Assembly: GCA_002633025.1 (NCBI GenBank) | Contig: NMRB01000005.1 | Span: 420,033-484,032 of the forward strand | From: Notospermus geniculatus | Lineage: Eukaryota > Nemertea > Pilidiophora > Heteronemertea > Lineidae | DNA length: 64,000 bases | Reading direction: 5' to 3' | Shown: piece after piece, positions 1-13,467 of the stretch | How positions within the stretch are numbered: position 1 is the first letter of the stretch | How the letters are laid out: each line of letters begins with the position of its first letter | Notes under the pieces: model-generated | Told to the model about the DNA's origin: nothing | Seen by the model: the letters and a program-made list of their open reading frames with translations, nothing else | The model's database searches: none | Made by a program: the position numbers and the translations under genes

Positions 1-1127
1 GCTCATACTTTGAGTTGCTAAATAGGCCTGTTTTATCCTTTGGAGAAAGCTTTACGGTTTCTGACAATGGCCTGACCCAGGGGTGAACAGGTAAACATGC
101 TCACATATTGATTTCCAAATGTGATTGCTTTACAGTAACCTTGGCAACGAAAATTCAATAATGACCGAAACAATTTTGAGAATGAAGCTAAAAATGAATC
201 GATGAAGTGATTATGTGCTAATGCTGTGCCTGGTTATCAGATCTTTCTATTCTAGCGTGCGAATGAGCTAAATGATTTTGAAGTTGGCCAATTTGTTGGC
301 GGGGAGTGTTGGGTTGATTGTATTTCCTGTGTGCGTTCAAGATGCATCAAGCAGCATCAGTGAAGCTGAAGGAAAGCCCCAATGATCTTTCAGTGTCGCA
401 CTTGGATGCTTGGTCAACATGGAGAAGGCACACAGGCCATCTGATCCAACGTCTGAAGTGCCCAGTCGTTCAATTCTGGCGACAAAATGAGTGAGATGAT
501 GACCTTTCTCAAACATTGGCTTGTCCCCCTGCAGCCCTTTCGATGCAATAATTGGCTCGATTCGCATCTGATTTCTCATCCATCATCCTTCAGGGGCATG
601 ATATGTGAGAAATCAATGACGTTACACCCTACCTATCAGTCTCCCCTTGTGCGGTATTCATATCCTGGTGGCATGTTCTTTCTCGTGGCGCCGAGGGGGA
701 TGTGGTGTACAATATCCTTCCTTGGTATTGCAATACAGAACCAAGGCGATAGTCGTAATGATAAGGTAACAGAGGCGAACTTGTCAACCAACCGAGGTCA
801 CCCATAGAAATGAGAAATGTACCGGTAAAGCCTTGTTCACGCTGCAGGTGCGGTGCGATTCACGCCTGATTGTTTCTACTGTTTAAGCCTATAGCTGTTC
901 ACACTTGTGGTGCGGTAAGAAGGCTGTAATCCTTTGTTCTAATTGCGCTGCGTCGCACCGTGCCTGCAGTGTGAACTAGGCTTAATATAGACTACTGTAG
1001 ACTATAGACTAATATAGGTAAATAGGCTATGTATAGACGACTTCTATAGGCAACTGTCTTTTCTCTTTCACAAGGCTTGCTGTGGTCACTCCCTTGATTG
1101 CTCGCTAACTCACATTTACTCTTTCAG

Positions 1128-1223
1128 TCGCATTTAAAGAACGTCTACAGGGTGTTACAATGTTCAGAAGAGGAGCTTACACAGATGGTGTCAACCATGT
1201 CCGATGGGTGGAAATTCGAACAG
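1128..1223 (+). CDS. Internal coding exon of an unidentified gene (left-edge gene, exon a)
   Basis: A pyrimidine-rich acceptor (ctctttcag) precedes an open 32-codon stretch that ends in CAG before a gtttgt donor. Read in phase 0 it gives [20 protein letters not shown] and continues to a SDGWKFEQ ending. The amphipathic composition and clean splice borders make it look like real protein. It joins in frame to the exon at 3020-3145. I do not recognise the family. Upstream exons must lie to the left of the window. Confidence 0.55.
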
Positions 1224-3019
1224 GTTTGTAATGGCGTTTATCACACTTCAGTAAACAGATTAAAAAAGAGAGGGTGCAGGGGCCAAAAGCAGCTCTGGAC
1301 TGTCAACAGTCATGTTTCTGGACTTATTTCTGACTGCTCTGGAGCTGAATTGCAAAAGTGTTGCTCCTGTCAGCTACCGCTCTGGCTCAAAAACTATAAA
1401 CTGTTCCAAACATCTCACCTCCCTGGAGCAGCTTTTGCACCAGCGCCAGATTTTCATGCCCTACAGTACCAACATTCCCTCCTACGTTTTGAGAACAATC
1501 AACAAGTATAGAGTGGGATACGGCGGATCAATCACAGACATAACAGAGTGGAACTAAATGAGTTAACGTCGGATGACCTTTCCAACGTTCACTTTGAAGG
1601 CTTCATGTCATGAAATAGGTTTAAACAATGATAATAACCTCTCCTGGGTTGTTTCGATTGCATATTTCCATCCTCTGCTATGCGTTGGTCGATTCCTTCA
1701 CCTTTCTCGATTGTACTGGTTTCCAGGGGTTTTGCTTCCCACTCAACACATGTGCTACTCATGTTCTTCGCAATGGATGGGTTTGTTGTCATGCCTTATC
1801 TTGCACTTGATACTCGGGTTACTCTGGGTTATGGTACAGGTAGGAGAAAACAGGTGCTAGCCGCTCGGATAATGATTATGTTATAACTTTCATTTAAAAG
1901 GTCTTTACCCCGATGATGCAACAAGCTTGCATTTGATGTGCTTGTTAAGGGAATATAGTCCACCATCTCCCAAGCTGTGCTTGTTAAAGGGACTGTACAT
2001 GTAGTTCACCATCTCCGAAGCTGAGAACTGTTCATTGCTCCTCTCCTCTCTAGTTTGTGTTTCAGCTGAGAACTATCTTTTAGCTGTCATCCATAATTAG
2101 CATATAGACAAACATTTTAGTCATGCAGAATGCCAGAAATAAAAACGGTGTATAATTTGGCATTAGCTCTGTTTATGTTGTGCAATGACTGAGAAGTCAT
2201 TTGAATTTTGTCCTTTACCTGTCTATGACGAAATAAACCTTCAAATCTTTTCATCCGAAGCAAGTTTTTTCCACAGCAAATGCCCGTTTTTACATATTTC
2301 ACAACCCATGAGTTACAGCACCATATAATTCCTAACAGCCTCAATAATTCCACTCAAACGTTCTATCCTTTGAAATTCAAGTGCTAATATGACTTTTATT
2401 GATTGTATAATCGATCGTCTAAATGGCTTTTAGATAATGTTTTATTGATTGGATGTCAGTCGTCAGTTCTTTTTTTGGTTCCTTGTTGCCACATCCTGCT
2501 ACGTACTTACCTCGTACAAAACAAGCAAACATCCCCCCTTGACCTCTCTGCCCGGTTGAGGAGGTGATAATATTTACCAGCCGATACCTGTATTTACCGA
2601 GTTCTTCCGACTTCTTCTCTCTCGCTGATATGAATAACAACCATCAAAACAAAAGCTAAAGTGCGCACTGTTCGTGGTATCTCAGGTTACAGGAAGACTT
2701 TTACTGCGTCTTGTAACTGGATGTGGCCGTCTTGTAACTGGATGTGGCCGTCTGTTGACTATCTTCATTTCAACCACAGATTACCAGTATATGATAATCT
2801 AATACAACAAACTGTCAGCTTGAATATTTCCAAAGATACCAGTAGAGTAGCAACCAACATGATCAAGCTGAAATATCATGTGTGGTGATGAGATGTGAGG
2901 GACCATCTCAAAAGTCAATCTGCTTAACCCAATACCCTCGGGCCATCTCAAAAGTAATCTTGTAATCAGTGTCTTCGTGTGTATGTTGTTTTCCTCTCAC
3001 TCTCTGTTTTCTCTTCCAG

Positions 3020-3145
3020 TTAATAAACATAGGTTCTTCATATAATTATGGTTCGGAGGATCACGCGGAGTTTTTATGTGTGGTGTCTAAAGAATGTATG
3101 AATGTTCTTAATGGCCAGGAGAGCGAGCCCACGGATAAGGCCAAG
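3020..3145 (+). CDS. Internal coding exon of an unidentified gene (left-edge gene, exon b)
   Basis: The acceptor ttttctcttccag is followed by exactly 42 open codons and a consensus AAG|gtgagt donor. The peptide begins [18 protein letters not shown] and ends near SEPTDKAK. It follows exon a in phase 0, so the joined peptide reads ...[12 protein letters not shown].... Two later acceptors could supply a terminal exon in the same phase. One is at 7441 (10 codons, stop TGA at 7468-7470) and the other at 8789 (34 codons, stop TAA at 8891-8893). I cannot choose between them. A plus-strand AATAAA near 13280 could end a long 3' UTR. The family is unrecognised. Confidence 0.55.
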
Positions 3146-4221
3146 GTGAGTGAAGGATGTGTTGTTTGTTTAACGGCTACAGTTGCCCGGTTGTGCTAGG
3201 GTTCCAAATATCATGCAGCTGACCATAGCTCAGCACTGTTCACAGTATCACCAAGAGGCTTCCACTTTTCCAAGTTGTTGCCCTAAAAGTGAGGTGGAAG
3301 GGGTCAAAAAGGGTCACTACCTGGTTACATTCAAACTCCAAAGCTCTGAAAGCTATAACATATCTTTCAAGATCTGCTCTAACTCGGGCGCAGATTTACT
3401 GAGTTCAGACCGAAAATTCAATCTGCCACCATTGGTCCGTGACAGATATCTTGTCAGCGCCAACAGTGATTAGGTCTTGGAACGAAGTCAGTATGAGTTT
3501 ATGTCAGCTATCCATTCGAGAGCAGCTTTCCCCGAGTGAGTGTTGCCAAAAAAAGGATATAAATATCCATTACCAGTGATGAAATGTTCATGCACAATTA
3601 CTACGTGGAGCGAATTATGCTGGAGGCACTGTGGGATTAAATTAGTCTGAACAGTAATGTTATTATGGATGATTGGTCACTCATTAACCACTTCCCATCT
3701 TGTCATGATTAAAGGCCCGAGCCGTCTCTGTAGCCAAAGAATTCTGTAGCATTGGGTTGATAGAATTTCACCCCCCAGTTCCAGTGCCCAACAGTGGCAG
3801 GCTGCCTACCACTGGATATGTCTGAATAGGTACCGGAAGTTCAAATCTGGCCAGTCTGAGCACTTGCACTGAGGGTGATATCAAGTTAGTAACCTCAGAT
3901 ATCTTGCGTATGCTGTGGTAGTGCATATTTTGGCTACGTTCCTAACCTGGATGGAGAGTGTCTGATCCGAGGGAATACAATAGCCCAATGGTGTTAATGA
4001 CAATTTGAGAGTCTGATGTCCTCTAGCTGGGCAGCTTCAGCTTCCAGACACCAGTTCCCATGATGAAAATTCCTGCAACTCAACCTGGTCTGCCTGTCAG
4101 AGTCGGAAAACATTCCACCAAAGAGATAAATGATGGTCTTTATTCTGCCGGTATTCGATTGCTGTGTTACCCGATAACTCATTGATTAAACAATAGAGCG
4201 ATGGCCTTGTTGATTCAAACC

Positions 4222-6580
4222 CAGCCATATCAAGTTCATTTCTGACAGGGAAATCTACTTATAAACATACATATAAAATGACCTGTCATCAGCGTCTTGC
4301 TATTTGCGTCTGTCCTGGCTGTTTAGAGACTGCGTCTAGTGTTCCACGTCCTCAGGTTCCAAAGACAATTTTCCTGTCTGTAATGTGGCATCATCAGGCC
4401 GTTCAAACGTCATGTTTGTTTCTTGTTTTGGAGAACAATACATTTGTACATGTAATGTGATTGAAAATCACATTAATCACATTATAATGTTGTCAAAAAT
4501 TAACCTGGCCTTAACACTAACTGTCAAGAAAAACCTTCTTTATTCAAACACCTCCACCATTCANCCCCCCCCCCCCCCCATCAATAGTTTTCAGATTTGA
4601 AATCGGAAAACTAGGATTTGTAAACTTGTGTTTTGAATGGCACAGCCTGTAATAATGTACATTGTATTCTAGTTATTGATTGATGATCCTCCGAGAGTGA
4701 TGTTCTGTGTTCATGAAATGAGAAGAGGCCCATCACTCTAGTCACAGTGTAATAACTATAGTTGAGAGGCCTTCTTAGGTTTCACTCCTGCCCTCTCTGT
4801 CTCATATGACAGCAAATGAGGCACTGTCTATAGCACCCATATGTCTGTTGTAATATACATGTAGCTTGTTGTTAGGTTTTGGCACTTTTAGCAGGTAGCA
4901 TCACTCGAAAACATTACAGTAGCACCTCCCTTAACGGACACCTCTGCCAGGAGGACACCTCTCTATTAAGGACGCCAAAGTTCAGCCCCTTATTTTCACC
5001 GTTACTTCCTACGTAGTAACCAAACTTGCAACCATTGATTAATTCCTTTGGTCTTGCTCTGCAACGGCATTTTGGTTATCGTTATTTTGACAATCTAAAA
5101 AATTCATAAACGATTTACGCATTATGGGGATAATAATATATAGATTCTGGTTATTTATAACTGTGGGGACAAATAGCTCATGAAAATTTGCCGCTGTTAT
5201 TCTAATTAACGTCATATTCACGTGAGCTCTGATCACGTCGGCATTCTTGTCATGAATTATGCCCTGGATGCAAACTACCGATGCATAATTAAGGTTATCA
5301 TGAGATGTCTGAAATAAATGGTCTACATCTCTATGTTCTATTGTATGTTTAGTCTGTGTGTGCAGTTCTTTTTGCCCTCTTTGCATCTACAGCATAGAAC
5401 ATNCAGCCATATCAAGTTCATTTCTGACAGGGAAATCTACTTATAAACATACATATAAAATGACCTGTCATCAGCGTCTTGCTATTTGCGTCTGTCCTGG
5501 TTGTTTAGAGACTGCGTCTAGTGTTCCAGGTCCTCAGGTTCCAAAGACAATTTTCCTGTCTGTAATGTGGCATCATCAGGCCGTTCAAACGTCATGTTTG
5601 TTTCTTGTTTTCGAGAACAATACATGTAATGTGATTGAAAATCACATTATAATGTTGTCAAAAATTAACCTGGCCTTAACACTAACTGTCAAGAGAAACC
5701 TTCTTTATTCAAACACCTGTACAATTCATATTCATTCCAAAACTAGTCCCAGAAGAACTCGTCCCCCCCCCCCATCAGTGGTTTTCAGCTTTGAAATTGG
5801 AAAGGATTGTAAACTTGTGTTTTTAATGTCACGGCCTGTGTAATAATGTATTCTAGTTATTGATTGATGATCCTCCCAGAGTGATGTTCTGTGTTCATGA
5901 AATGAGAAGAGGCCCGTCACTCCAGTTACAGTGTAATAACTATAATTGAGAGGCCTTCTTCGGTTTCACTCCTGCCCTCTCTGTCTCATATGACATCAAA
6001 TGAGGCAATGTCTATAGCACCCATATGTCTGTTGTACCATAGCTTGTTGTTAGGTTTTGGCACTTTTAGCAGCTAGCATCACTCGAAAACATTACAGTAG
6101 CACCTCCCTTAACGGACACCTCTGCCAGGAGGACACCTCTCTATTAAGGACTCCTAAGTTCAGCCCCTTATTTTCACCGTTACCTCCTACGTAGTAACCA
6201 AACTTGCAACCATTGATTAATTCCTTTGGTCTTGCTCTGCAACAGCATTTTGGTTATCGTTATTTTGACAATCTAAAAAATTCATAAACGATTTACGCAT
6301 TATGGGGATAATAATATATAGATTCTGGTTATTTATAACTGTGGGGACAAATAGCTCATGAAAATTTGCCACTGTTATTCTAATTAACGTCATATTCACG
6401 TGAGCTCTGATCACGTCGGCATTCTTGTCATGAATTATGCCCTGGATGCAAACTACCGATGCATAATTAAGGTTATCATGAGATGTCTGAAATAAATGGT
6501 CTACATCTCTATGTTCTATTGTATGTTTTAGTCTGTGTACGCAGTTCTTTTTGCCCTCTTTGCATCTGCAGCATAGAACA
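4222..6580. repeat. Direct tandem duplication of ~1.18 kb, copies 4222-5402 and 5404-6580
   Basis: The two copies start with the same cagccatatcaagttcattt string and stay collinear through to gcatagaaca. They differ only by scattered substitutions, small indels and C-tract length. A single N at 5403 sits exactly at the junction. No convincing gene lies inside; the open frames on the minus strand in both copies are conserved only because the DNA is duplicated. This is either a recent tandem duplication or two haplotypes placed side by side by the assembler. Confidence 0.9.
4917..4980. repeat. Dispersed transposon-end-like fragment (CAGTAGCACCTCCCTTAA... type)
   Basis: This short segment starts cagtagcacctcccttaacg and contains two 'gacacctct' half repeats. 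Related fragments occur at 6095-6150, around 10905-10970 (reverse orientation) and at 32600-32645. The CAGT(A/G)..ACCTC start and dispersed copies resemble degraded pogo/Tigger-like terminal repeats, which is an inference. No transposase is seen. Confidence 0.45.
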
Positions 6581-9500
6581 CAACTTCACATGAATGAAAT
6601 GTTGACACTAGCTGTAACACTGTATCACAATTAAGTTCCACAAGTAGTGTTTTACTTTATGACACTTGGCACAGCACTCTCACTCAATAGGTTTCACCAA
6701 ATCTTAGTTTTAAGCTGCTTAAACTGTCTTATATCAGATGTGTTTTAAACTACCCCAGGGAACAGAAGGTAAATTCAGATTTGTTTAGCTGATTATGCCT
6801 GAACCAATCTCTTTTAATCTTTGCCGTCGGTGCATAGAATCATTTGAGTGCTGTAAAGTGATCCCGAATCTTGCCTATGACTTGGGCTTCAGGAAATCTG
6901 ACGCCTTTGAATTTCCTGACAATGCAACAATAATAGGGAATGCAGCAGGAATTCACAAGTGGTCTGTTGCTGCATTGTTCTGTAGGGTGTTCTTGAAAGG
7001 TGCCGTCATCTTGAAATGTTGATCCTATCAATTATCTGCTGTTTAGATGATGGCTTTTCTATCGCTGTCTAAAATCTCTGACCCTGCTTACCAGTTCAGT
7101 ATTAGTATAGTTTGTTCCATATACCTTTGGCAAATGGCACTTAGTTGAACTTGGAAATTGATCAAACTGCAAACACGAATGTTATACCACTGGTGGTAAG
7201 TTGACCAGCTAAGTTTGCACCATGCAAAGGGATTATACTACGTTTTTAATTAAATGCCCAGCAGACCCATTCGTGGTTCATTGAGAACCCACGTATCTTG
7301 ATCGTTGCCGTCTTGTCAGTTACCCGAGGTCAGTTCAGTGCGATTCGCCAAAGGTATAGGAACAAACTTTATTCAGTATTCAAACCCTTATCATCCTTTA
7401 TCAGGGGACTAAGTTTTGTTTCCCTTTTGTATCTTTGCAGGTATTACAACAAAAAGGTTCCCGAATGTGACAGTTAAAATGCCCTCCATTGTTTTTGAGA
7501 AGGTGGCGCCGCTGCGTCCATGCGTTGAAATTCATTCGCAAGCTCCGGATTGCGTATCGCCACACGCTGGAGATCGTTGAGTGAATCAGTCAGGTTTCAT
7601 TGTGTGTTTTTGTACAAGTTTGATGTCAGATGGGCAATTTGTTGGGGGATGAAAGAGAGGATTCTGTGGTCAGTAAAATTGGGGATCAGAGGAATTGTTG
7701 ACAGGTAGTAAAATAAACCTCAGGAAGCCAAGATGGAGACACTTGAAGAAAATGGCAACAACAGCAACAGCATTTTGAGCTCTGCACTGGAAATAGAATT
7801 AGTTGGCGGCGAAGATTAGGCAAGGCAGCTGAATACACCTGATCTGTGCCTGAAGAAAAGCGATGTAACTCACAGCTGAGCCCTGAGGATTCTCACATAA
7901 TGCATCCTCTGATGAGAAATGAAATTGGAAATGGATTGAAATCCACGATATTGGCTTGCGAGGCGTTTCGACATCAAATTGCCCCCAGGCATCAGAAGGC
8001 TGACACAGTTTTAAATGCAATCATGAGTGTTAAGCATGGTGCAGGAGTTTGTGAGACAAAACTGCCGACGATTTCATGTCTGTTTTATTGCATCTATAAG
8101 AGTGTGATCCCACTATGATGATGTATTTTCAAAGTGTGGTCGTTTTTAATCAGCGTTGTCTTTCACGGAGCAGCTATGGAACAAAGCTGCCTATTTGATG
8201 CCATCATGAATCCTGTCATTGAGACAATGGCTCAAGACTGATTGTTTTTGCATGTTATTGGATTGTGATTAAACCTGTCAGATTCTTCGTTCGACTGGAT
8301 TCCTCAAAGCAGTGAATCAGTATCCTATACTAGACACCTTTCTTCAGTTACCTCAGCATGACGTGATTGTTTCGGTATAAAAATATGGAATGTTTTACCA
8401 AAAAGTTTCCCCAGAAATACCCTATCGGATTCATATCCCACCCTCCAAGTCAGGTTTTGTGCTTCACTTGACATCATGAGGCCATGTTGGTGAACTATCG
8501 TATCTGTGACTTTTGCTCCAGTGGATTTCTTACTCGAGTCAGTCACATTCATCTACGCCGGGCTGTCCAAACAGGACATCTGACAGAGCCAAATGTTTGT
8601 GGGAATTCTATTGTCATCACCTCATCTAGGAGATGACACCAAAGTTGTACCAACACTATGTTTGAGATGAATGTGATCTAGAACAATGAGGCACTGGATT
8701 TTGTACATTCTTTTATCTTATGACCTTTCTTAGTGTCTGTTTCTAGTGAACTTGTAACTTTTTAATTCTCTCATTTTGTACTCTGCAGATGTCTCAGGAA
8801 ACAGTGAACACAGGACGACGTTCCGTGTTTCATTTTTCTGGCACAACCTGTGAATCGATCTCAATAATTTCTGTTTGTAGGCATTTTACTTAAGGGCAAT
8901 TCTGTTGTATTTTTGAACCAGACATAATCCTCACATAACTAGTCATCAATATTAGGGGTTACACTTTGAAGCCCATTTCTGCCTGTCGATTGCTTGGTGT
9001 AAGTTTCCCCAATCCAAAATCATTTCCCAGGCATACTCAGCCATTGAATTTCACTTCAAGACTGGCAGCACGTGTACAAATTAAGATGAGGTAGCACACA
9101 ATGAGATGAGGTAGCACGCAAAGGTTTTATCTCACAGTCATGGCTCACTGCAACAGTCTCACTGAGACTTCCGTATGTGGGCTCCCAGCAAAGACTGGCA
9201 GTTTCAAGTCACACAACCACTTATAAGGACCGAATTCTTTCTCTGGCATTGAGTTACGTCTCAGTATTTCGGCAGATAATGTTTCAGATCATGAAAGGGG
9301 TAGGGAAAACCATACTGGTTGCTTTTTCATTTCCATTGGTTACAAGATTTCCTCTTAATTGGATGCTGTGGGAGTCGCACCCAATTTGCCATTTTGTGAA
9401 TATCTTCAGTTCTTTGATTTCAATTCTAATCAAACCTATTTGACGGTGATATTTGTAAATGTTAGACATGTGGGCTCAATTGCCATGTCTGGAACATGGC

Positions 9501-9722
9501 CTGTACGGAGATCATGTCATGTACGGAGATCAGTGTAATCTCGTCAGTCTCCCAGAGACTGATGATTAATAGATAGACAAGAGTAGGTAGCTGCACAGTC
9601 ATATTGTGAGTTTCATGCAAAGGAGCCTAATTACTCTGGCTCGTTAGACAATGTAAGTAGACTTATACCTTTTGAATGCTTGTTTCAGAAGATTGAAACT
9701 GTGTTTGTTGATGGAACATAAA

Positions 9723-9755
9723 ATCTTGGAGGAATTAGTATAATTCCTCCAAGAT
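9723..9755. repeat. Perfect short palindrome (15-bp arms, 3-bp loop)
   Basis: atcttggaggaatta, then gta, then taattcctccaagat. It lies in non-coding sequence. A related half site (aattcctccaagg) recurs near 13970, so it may be a remnant of a dispersed palindromic element. Confidence 0.7.
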
Positions 9756-9811
9756 AAAATGGAGGCAGTTGAGATCTCTCTTGATATGAGTAGATCTGCG
9801 TCTGCCAGCAC

Positions 9812-9868
9812 ATAATCGTGAAAGTGACACATAATCGTGAAAGTGACACATAATCGTGAAAGTGACAC
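9812..9868. repeat. Tandem repeat, 19-bp unit x3
   Basis: The unit acataatcgtgaaagtgac is repeated three times head to tail without change. Overlapping reading frames here are by-products of the repeat. Confidence 0.85.
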
Positions 9869-10194
9869 GAGGCCAGTTTCTGTGTAGCATTCTGATTGTA
9901 CATTTCACGTCTGCATTTAATGGCACATTCACTGATTGGACACGTTGGATGAAACATTCTCATCCGTGATATGACAAGACTGACAAAACAAAGGTTTCTA
10001 CCATCGTATGGTAAAAGCAGTAGTATCTCCACTTGTGATCTGCAGGGACATGATAATTGAAGTAACAGCCGTGTTTTGTGCTACCAAGTACACTCTTGTG
10101 TAGAGTATGGCTGTTCCTTGAACCAACCATGCCCCCACTGATTCTTATCGAAGATGCTGCCTTAGGTGGGCAGTACTAACCTGCACTTGTACCA

Positions 10195-10293
10195 GGTTGG
10201 TACTACATGTATCTACACTGATACTAGGTTGGTACTGCACTGATACTAGGTTGGTACTGCACTGATACTAGGTTGGTACTGCACTGATACCAG
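10195..10293. repeat. Tandem repeat, ~22-bp unit, about four copies
   Basis: Units of the form actgatactaggttggtact are repeated with slight variation. The first unit is diverged (taccaggttggtact). There are no signs of coding. Confidence 0.8.
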
Positions 10294-13200
10294 ATTGGTA
10301 GTTTGAGCACTTGATAAGACACTTCGTCAAGCACGATATATAAAACATTTTTGTACTCAATAAGATGTATAAATATCTATTGTTGGACTGATCATAATAC
10401 TCTGCCCTCTAATGGTACGAGGCACAGTCTCCACTCAGGATCAGTGGGATGTTGGTCGACTGTAGGAACAGCTCTGTTCTGTTGTACTACAAGCACAGTA
10501 GTCCACAGTAAGGCTGATACTCCAGTTGAGCATGCTCCCCATCTTGAGTGGAGATAGTGCCACTAACCATTGAGCAGTATCTGTATGAATGTGCTTAGTG
10601 TTCAACCCGTACGTCTTTGTCTTTTCTGTGCTTCACGCTGCCATCTCTAACACATTTTATGCGATTTCCTATCATTGTTTGTATCTGTGTGTTGCTTTAT
10701 CGATGCGGTTCAGTCTGGCACTGACCGCATCAGCAGTGGCCTTTGAATCAACACAATCACAACAAGATATGCTGGCTGACCAGAAAAGTCAGAAGACACA
10801 GTTGAATCTCTTTATTGAAGACTTCGGGGACTACCTTTGGGACTAACAGATGCTGTACTTAATTGATTGATGTCCTGAGGAGGGAGGTGACCACTTTGGG
10901 ACTAATTCAGTGTCCTTAGTAGTGAGGCGTCCTCCTGGGAGAGGTGTCCGCATAGTGAGGTTCCACTGTACAAGTAACTGGAACAAACATAACCACGTTC
11001 CTCCTCACCAAGCAATTGCAACCTGTCTCATAGCTGACCGGTGGGGTGGACTTGGAAATGGTGAAATGTGATAGATACTATCAAATCAAACGTTATGGTT
11101 TCTGGTCAGAACTGTCGCCACTTGCCACCGTGTAAGATGCCCACAAATCTTGCTGAGATTTGAATCTATGCACTCAGGGGGAGACCAGTCATTTATGTGT
11201 AGAAACAATCATTGGTTCGTTATCTCTGGTCTATAGGCTTGCTGTTCATCACGTGTCACTTCATTGTAATGTGGTCGAGTCCTCATTCTTCAAGCACTGG
11301 TAGTGATCATTCGTGATTCCATTGGGTCAAGCTGCAACTTAAATTGGACAGCAAGTTCATCTTTAATCCAGTTGTGGCTCATTGCGAGTGTCAATTAAAA
11401 ACGTAAGGCCCTACAAACTGGAGCAAACGTGGAGCCCTCTCATGGAAGGCAGCACACGGCTGGAAGTCTTGATTTGTCCAACTGGCACTGGCAGAGTACT
11501 CTCTCTGACCTGTTTAACAATAACAATAGCAGCGACCTTCTAACGTCACCAGTCTTGATGAGTCATCCATATTGCTTTGTATCTAGTTCAGCCTACTTGT
11601 CACTTATACCATTCCAGAGAAAAGGAAGTATTATACAAAAACCAACACCTGTCCGTTGTCTTGGATATTTTTGTGAAATTACACATGTGTGTGTCAACAT
11701 AAGATTACAAAATGTTGCCAGAATACTGTAAAATAGTCATATACAATCGCTTTCTGGTGTATGTTGAGCTGCTTATCATAATAAGAATTCCTTGGCTTGG
11801 CATAAATAACTCTAGTCAGTACTCGTGTTCCTGTTTCATGTCAACCAGATTGGGTACCCTGTACATTCTGTGTAGCTGTGCTCTCTTGATGTACAGGCTT
11901 ACCTGCCCTTGGGAGCAAAATAGTACATTTTCTGATGGCTTTGTAAACTACGAGCTTTGAATGTACATTAAGATGTTATTCATCCATATTGAATTTATGC
12001 AAATTTATAGGTTACAATGACATCTTTTCTTTATTAAGTTCAACTTTCAGTTTGATCAAGTCAGCGGAAATTAGCTGTACTGCCACCTTATGGTACATGT
12101 AAAGCAAGGGCAATTTCCACCTTGTGATTCAGTGGGGTCATGGTCAGTTGGGGTAATAGCCAGGTGTATACCAAGTACACCCCTTGGCAGTGTACATTAT
12201 ATTATAGCTCTTATTTCGACCAGCCATCCTCCCACTGATTCTTCTGCCATTTACCACTAGAGGCAGTGTAATCCAGTTATTGTTTTCACTTATCTTTCTT
12301 GATGACACCATGGAGTTCACTTTCAGTAATACTCACAATTCAAAACAGCCTGGATATTCACATGTTCTAAACTGATTCACCATAATTTATCAAAATGGAT
12401 GGACATTCACAAATTGATACAGTATGTTTTTAACTTTTAGTCAAAGTTTTAAACTTTGGTGGCATGAACGTCCTCTCTCGTGCCATTTTATATTTGAACG
12501 TTTGTATCGCATGTTTTATTAATGTACGAGTGAAATCAGTGCATTGTATGCCGTGCTATCGTTATTTACACTTTCTCTTGATTGGGAAATATTCAATTAT
12601 TTCTAAGTTCAACCTTTGGAGCACTTTGAATTATGTGCTCCTTATGATCTCTCCAATCATTTTCTGCTGGTTGTTTTCATGGGCAGGACTTTCAGTTGGA
12701 CGGATTCAACTTTTGCACTGGCCTATCTGTCTAAGAGTTCAGTTTGTTTCCTACAAGAACATCATATTTCTCCTCAGTACATCTCGTCTTCATGCACATC
12801 ACTAAAGCCCGTGTCACACTGTCCCGAAGTTGACACCCGATGGCCATACGAATTATGGAAACTTTTGGAAATCTTACTGATAAATGCCAGCCTGAAGAAG
12901 ACCCCGGTTGGGGTCGAAAATTTGCAAGATTCTGGAAGTTGACTTTGGGGCCATCTTCATGCGAAATTCAAAATTCCATATTCGTGTGGCCATCGGGTGT
13001 CTAATTTCCGGACAGTGTGACACGGGCTTAACACAGTCACCCAATCGTGCCAAATTGTCGTCTTTGGGGGCTTGTTGTCAAGACTTGAGGCACTCCATCT
13101 TCCTGTGCCAAAGTTAATCAATGCTTTCGAAATTTGTCAATGAATTCATAGCAAACTGCACTTCATGATAGATATATGTACCTGGCCTCTTTTTCACGTG

Positions 13201-13467
13201 TAAATGGTGTCGTTGTACTTGTAGATTGTAACCAAAATTGGTTCAATTTGACCCAGAATATTTGTATGAATATGTAACCAATAAAAATGATTTATCCAGT
13301 AGACTTGCCATTCTTCTGTTCTAGGAGTCACGACTGTGTATTCAGGCGTGACCACCTGTGCTGATCACTGATAGGCCTACCAAGTGACATTCAACACAGG
13401 TTTTCTTTAGTACTGGGCAATGCTCAACACTGTAAGAAACTCATGTTCATTTCTTTCCCTTTGTTTC

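Larger units (their letters stand above)
6581..13467. other. Gene-poor 6.9 kb stretch between the left-edge gene and CCDC33
   Basis: I see no long open frame with splice support here. It holds short tandem repeats, two possible terminal exons for the left-edge gene (7441-7470 and 8789-8893), and AATAAA signals near 7709 and 13280. Part of it may be a long 3' UTR of the left-edge gene running towards the convergent CCDC33 3' end. Confidence 0.5.

Noticed and set aside
5039-6414. Matching minus-strand open frames in the two copies of the 1.18 kb duplication (115 and 65 codons)
   Set aside because: The similarity comes from duplication of the DNA. The longer frame is shortened in the second copy and has no splice signals or family.
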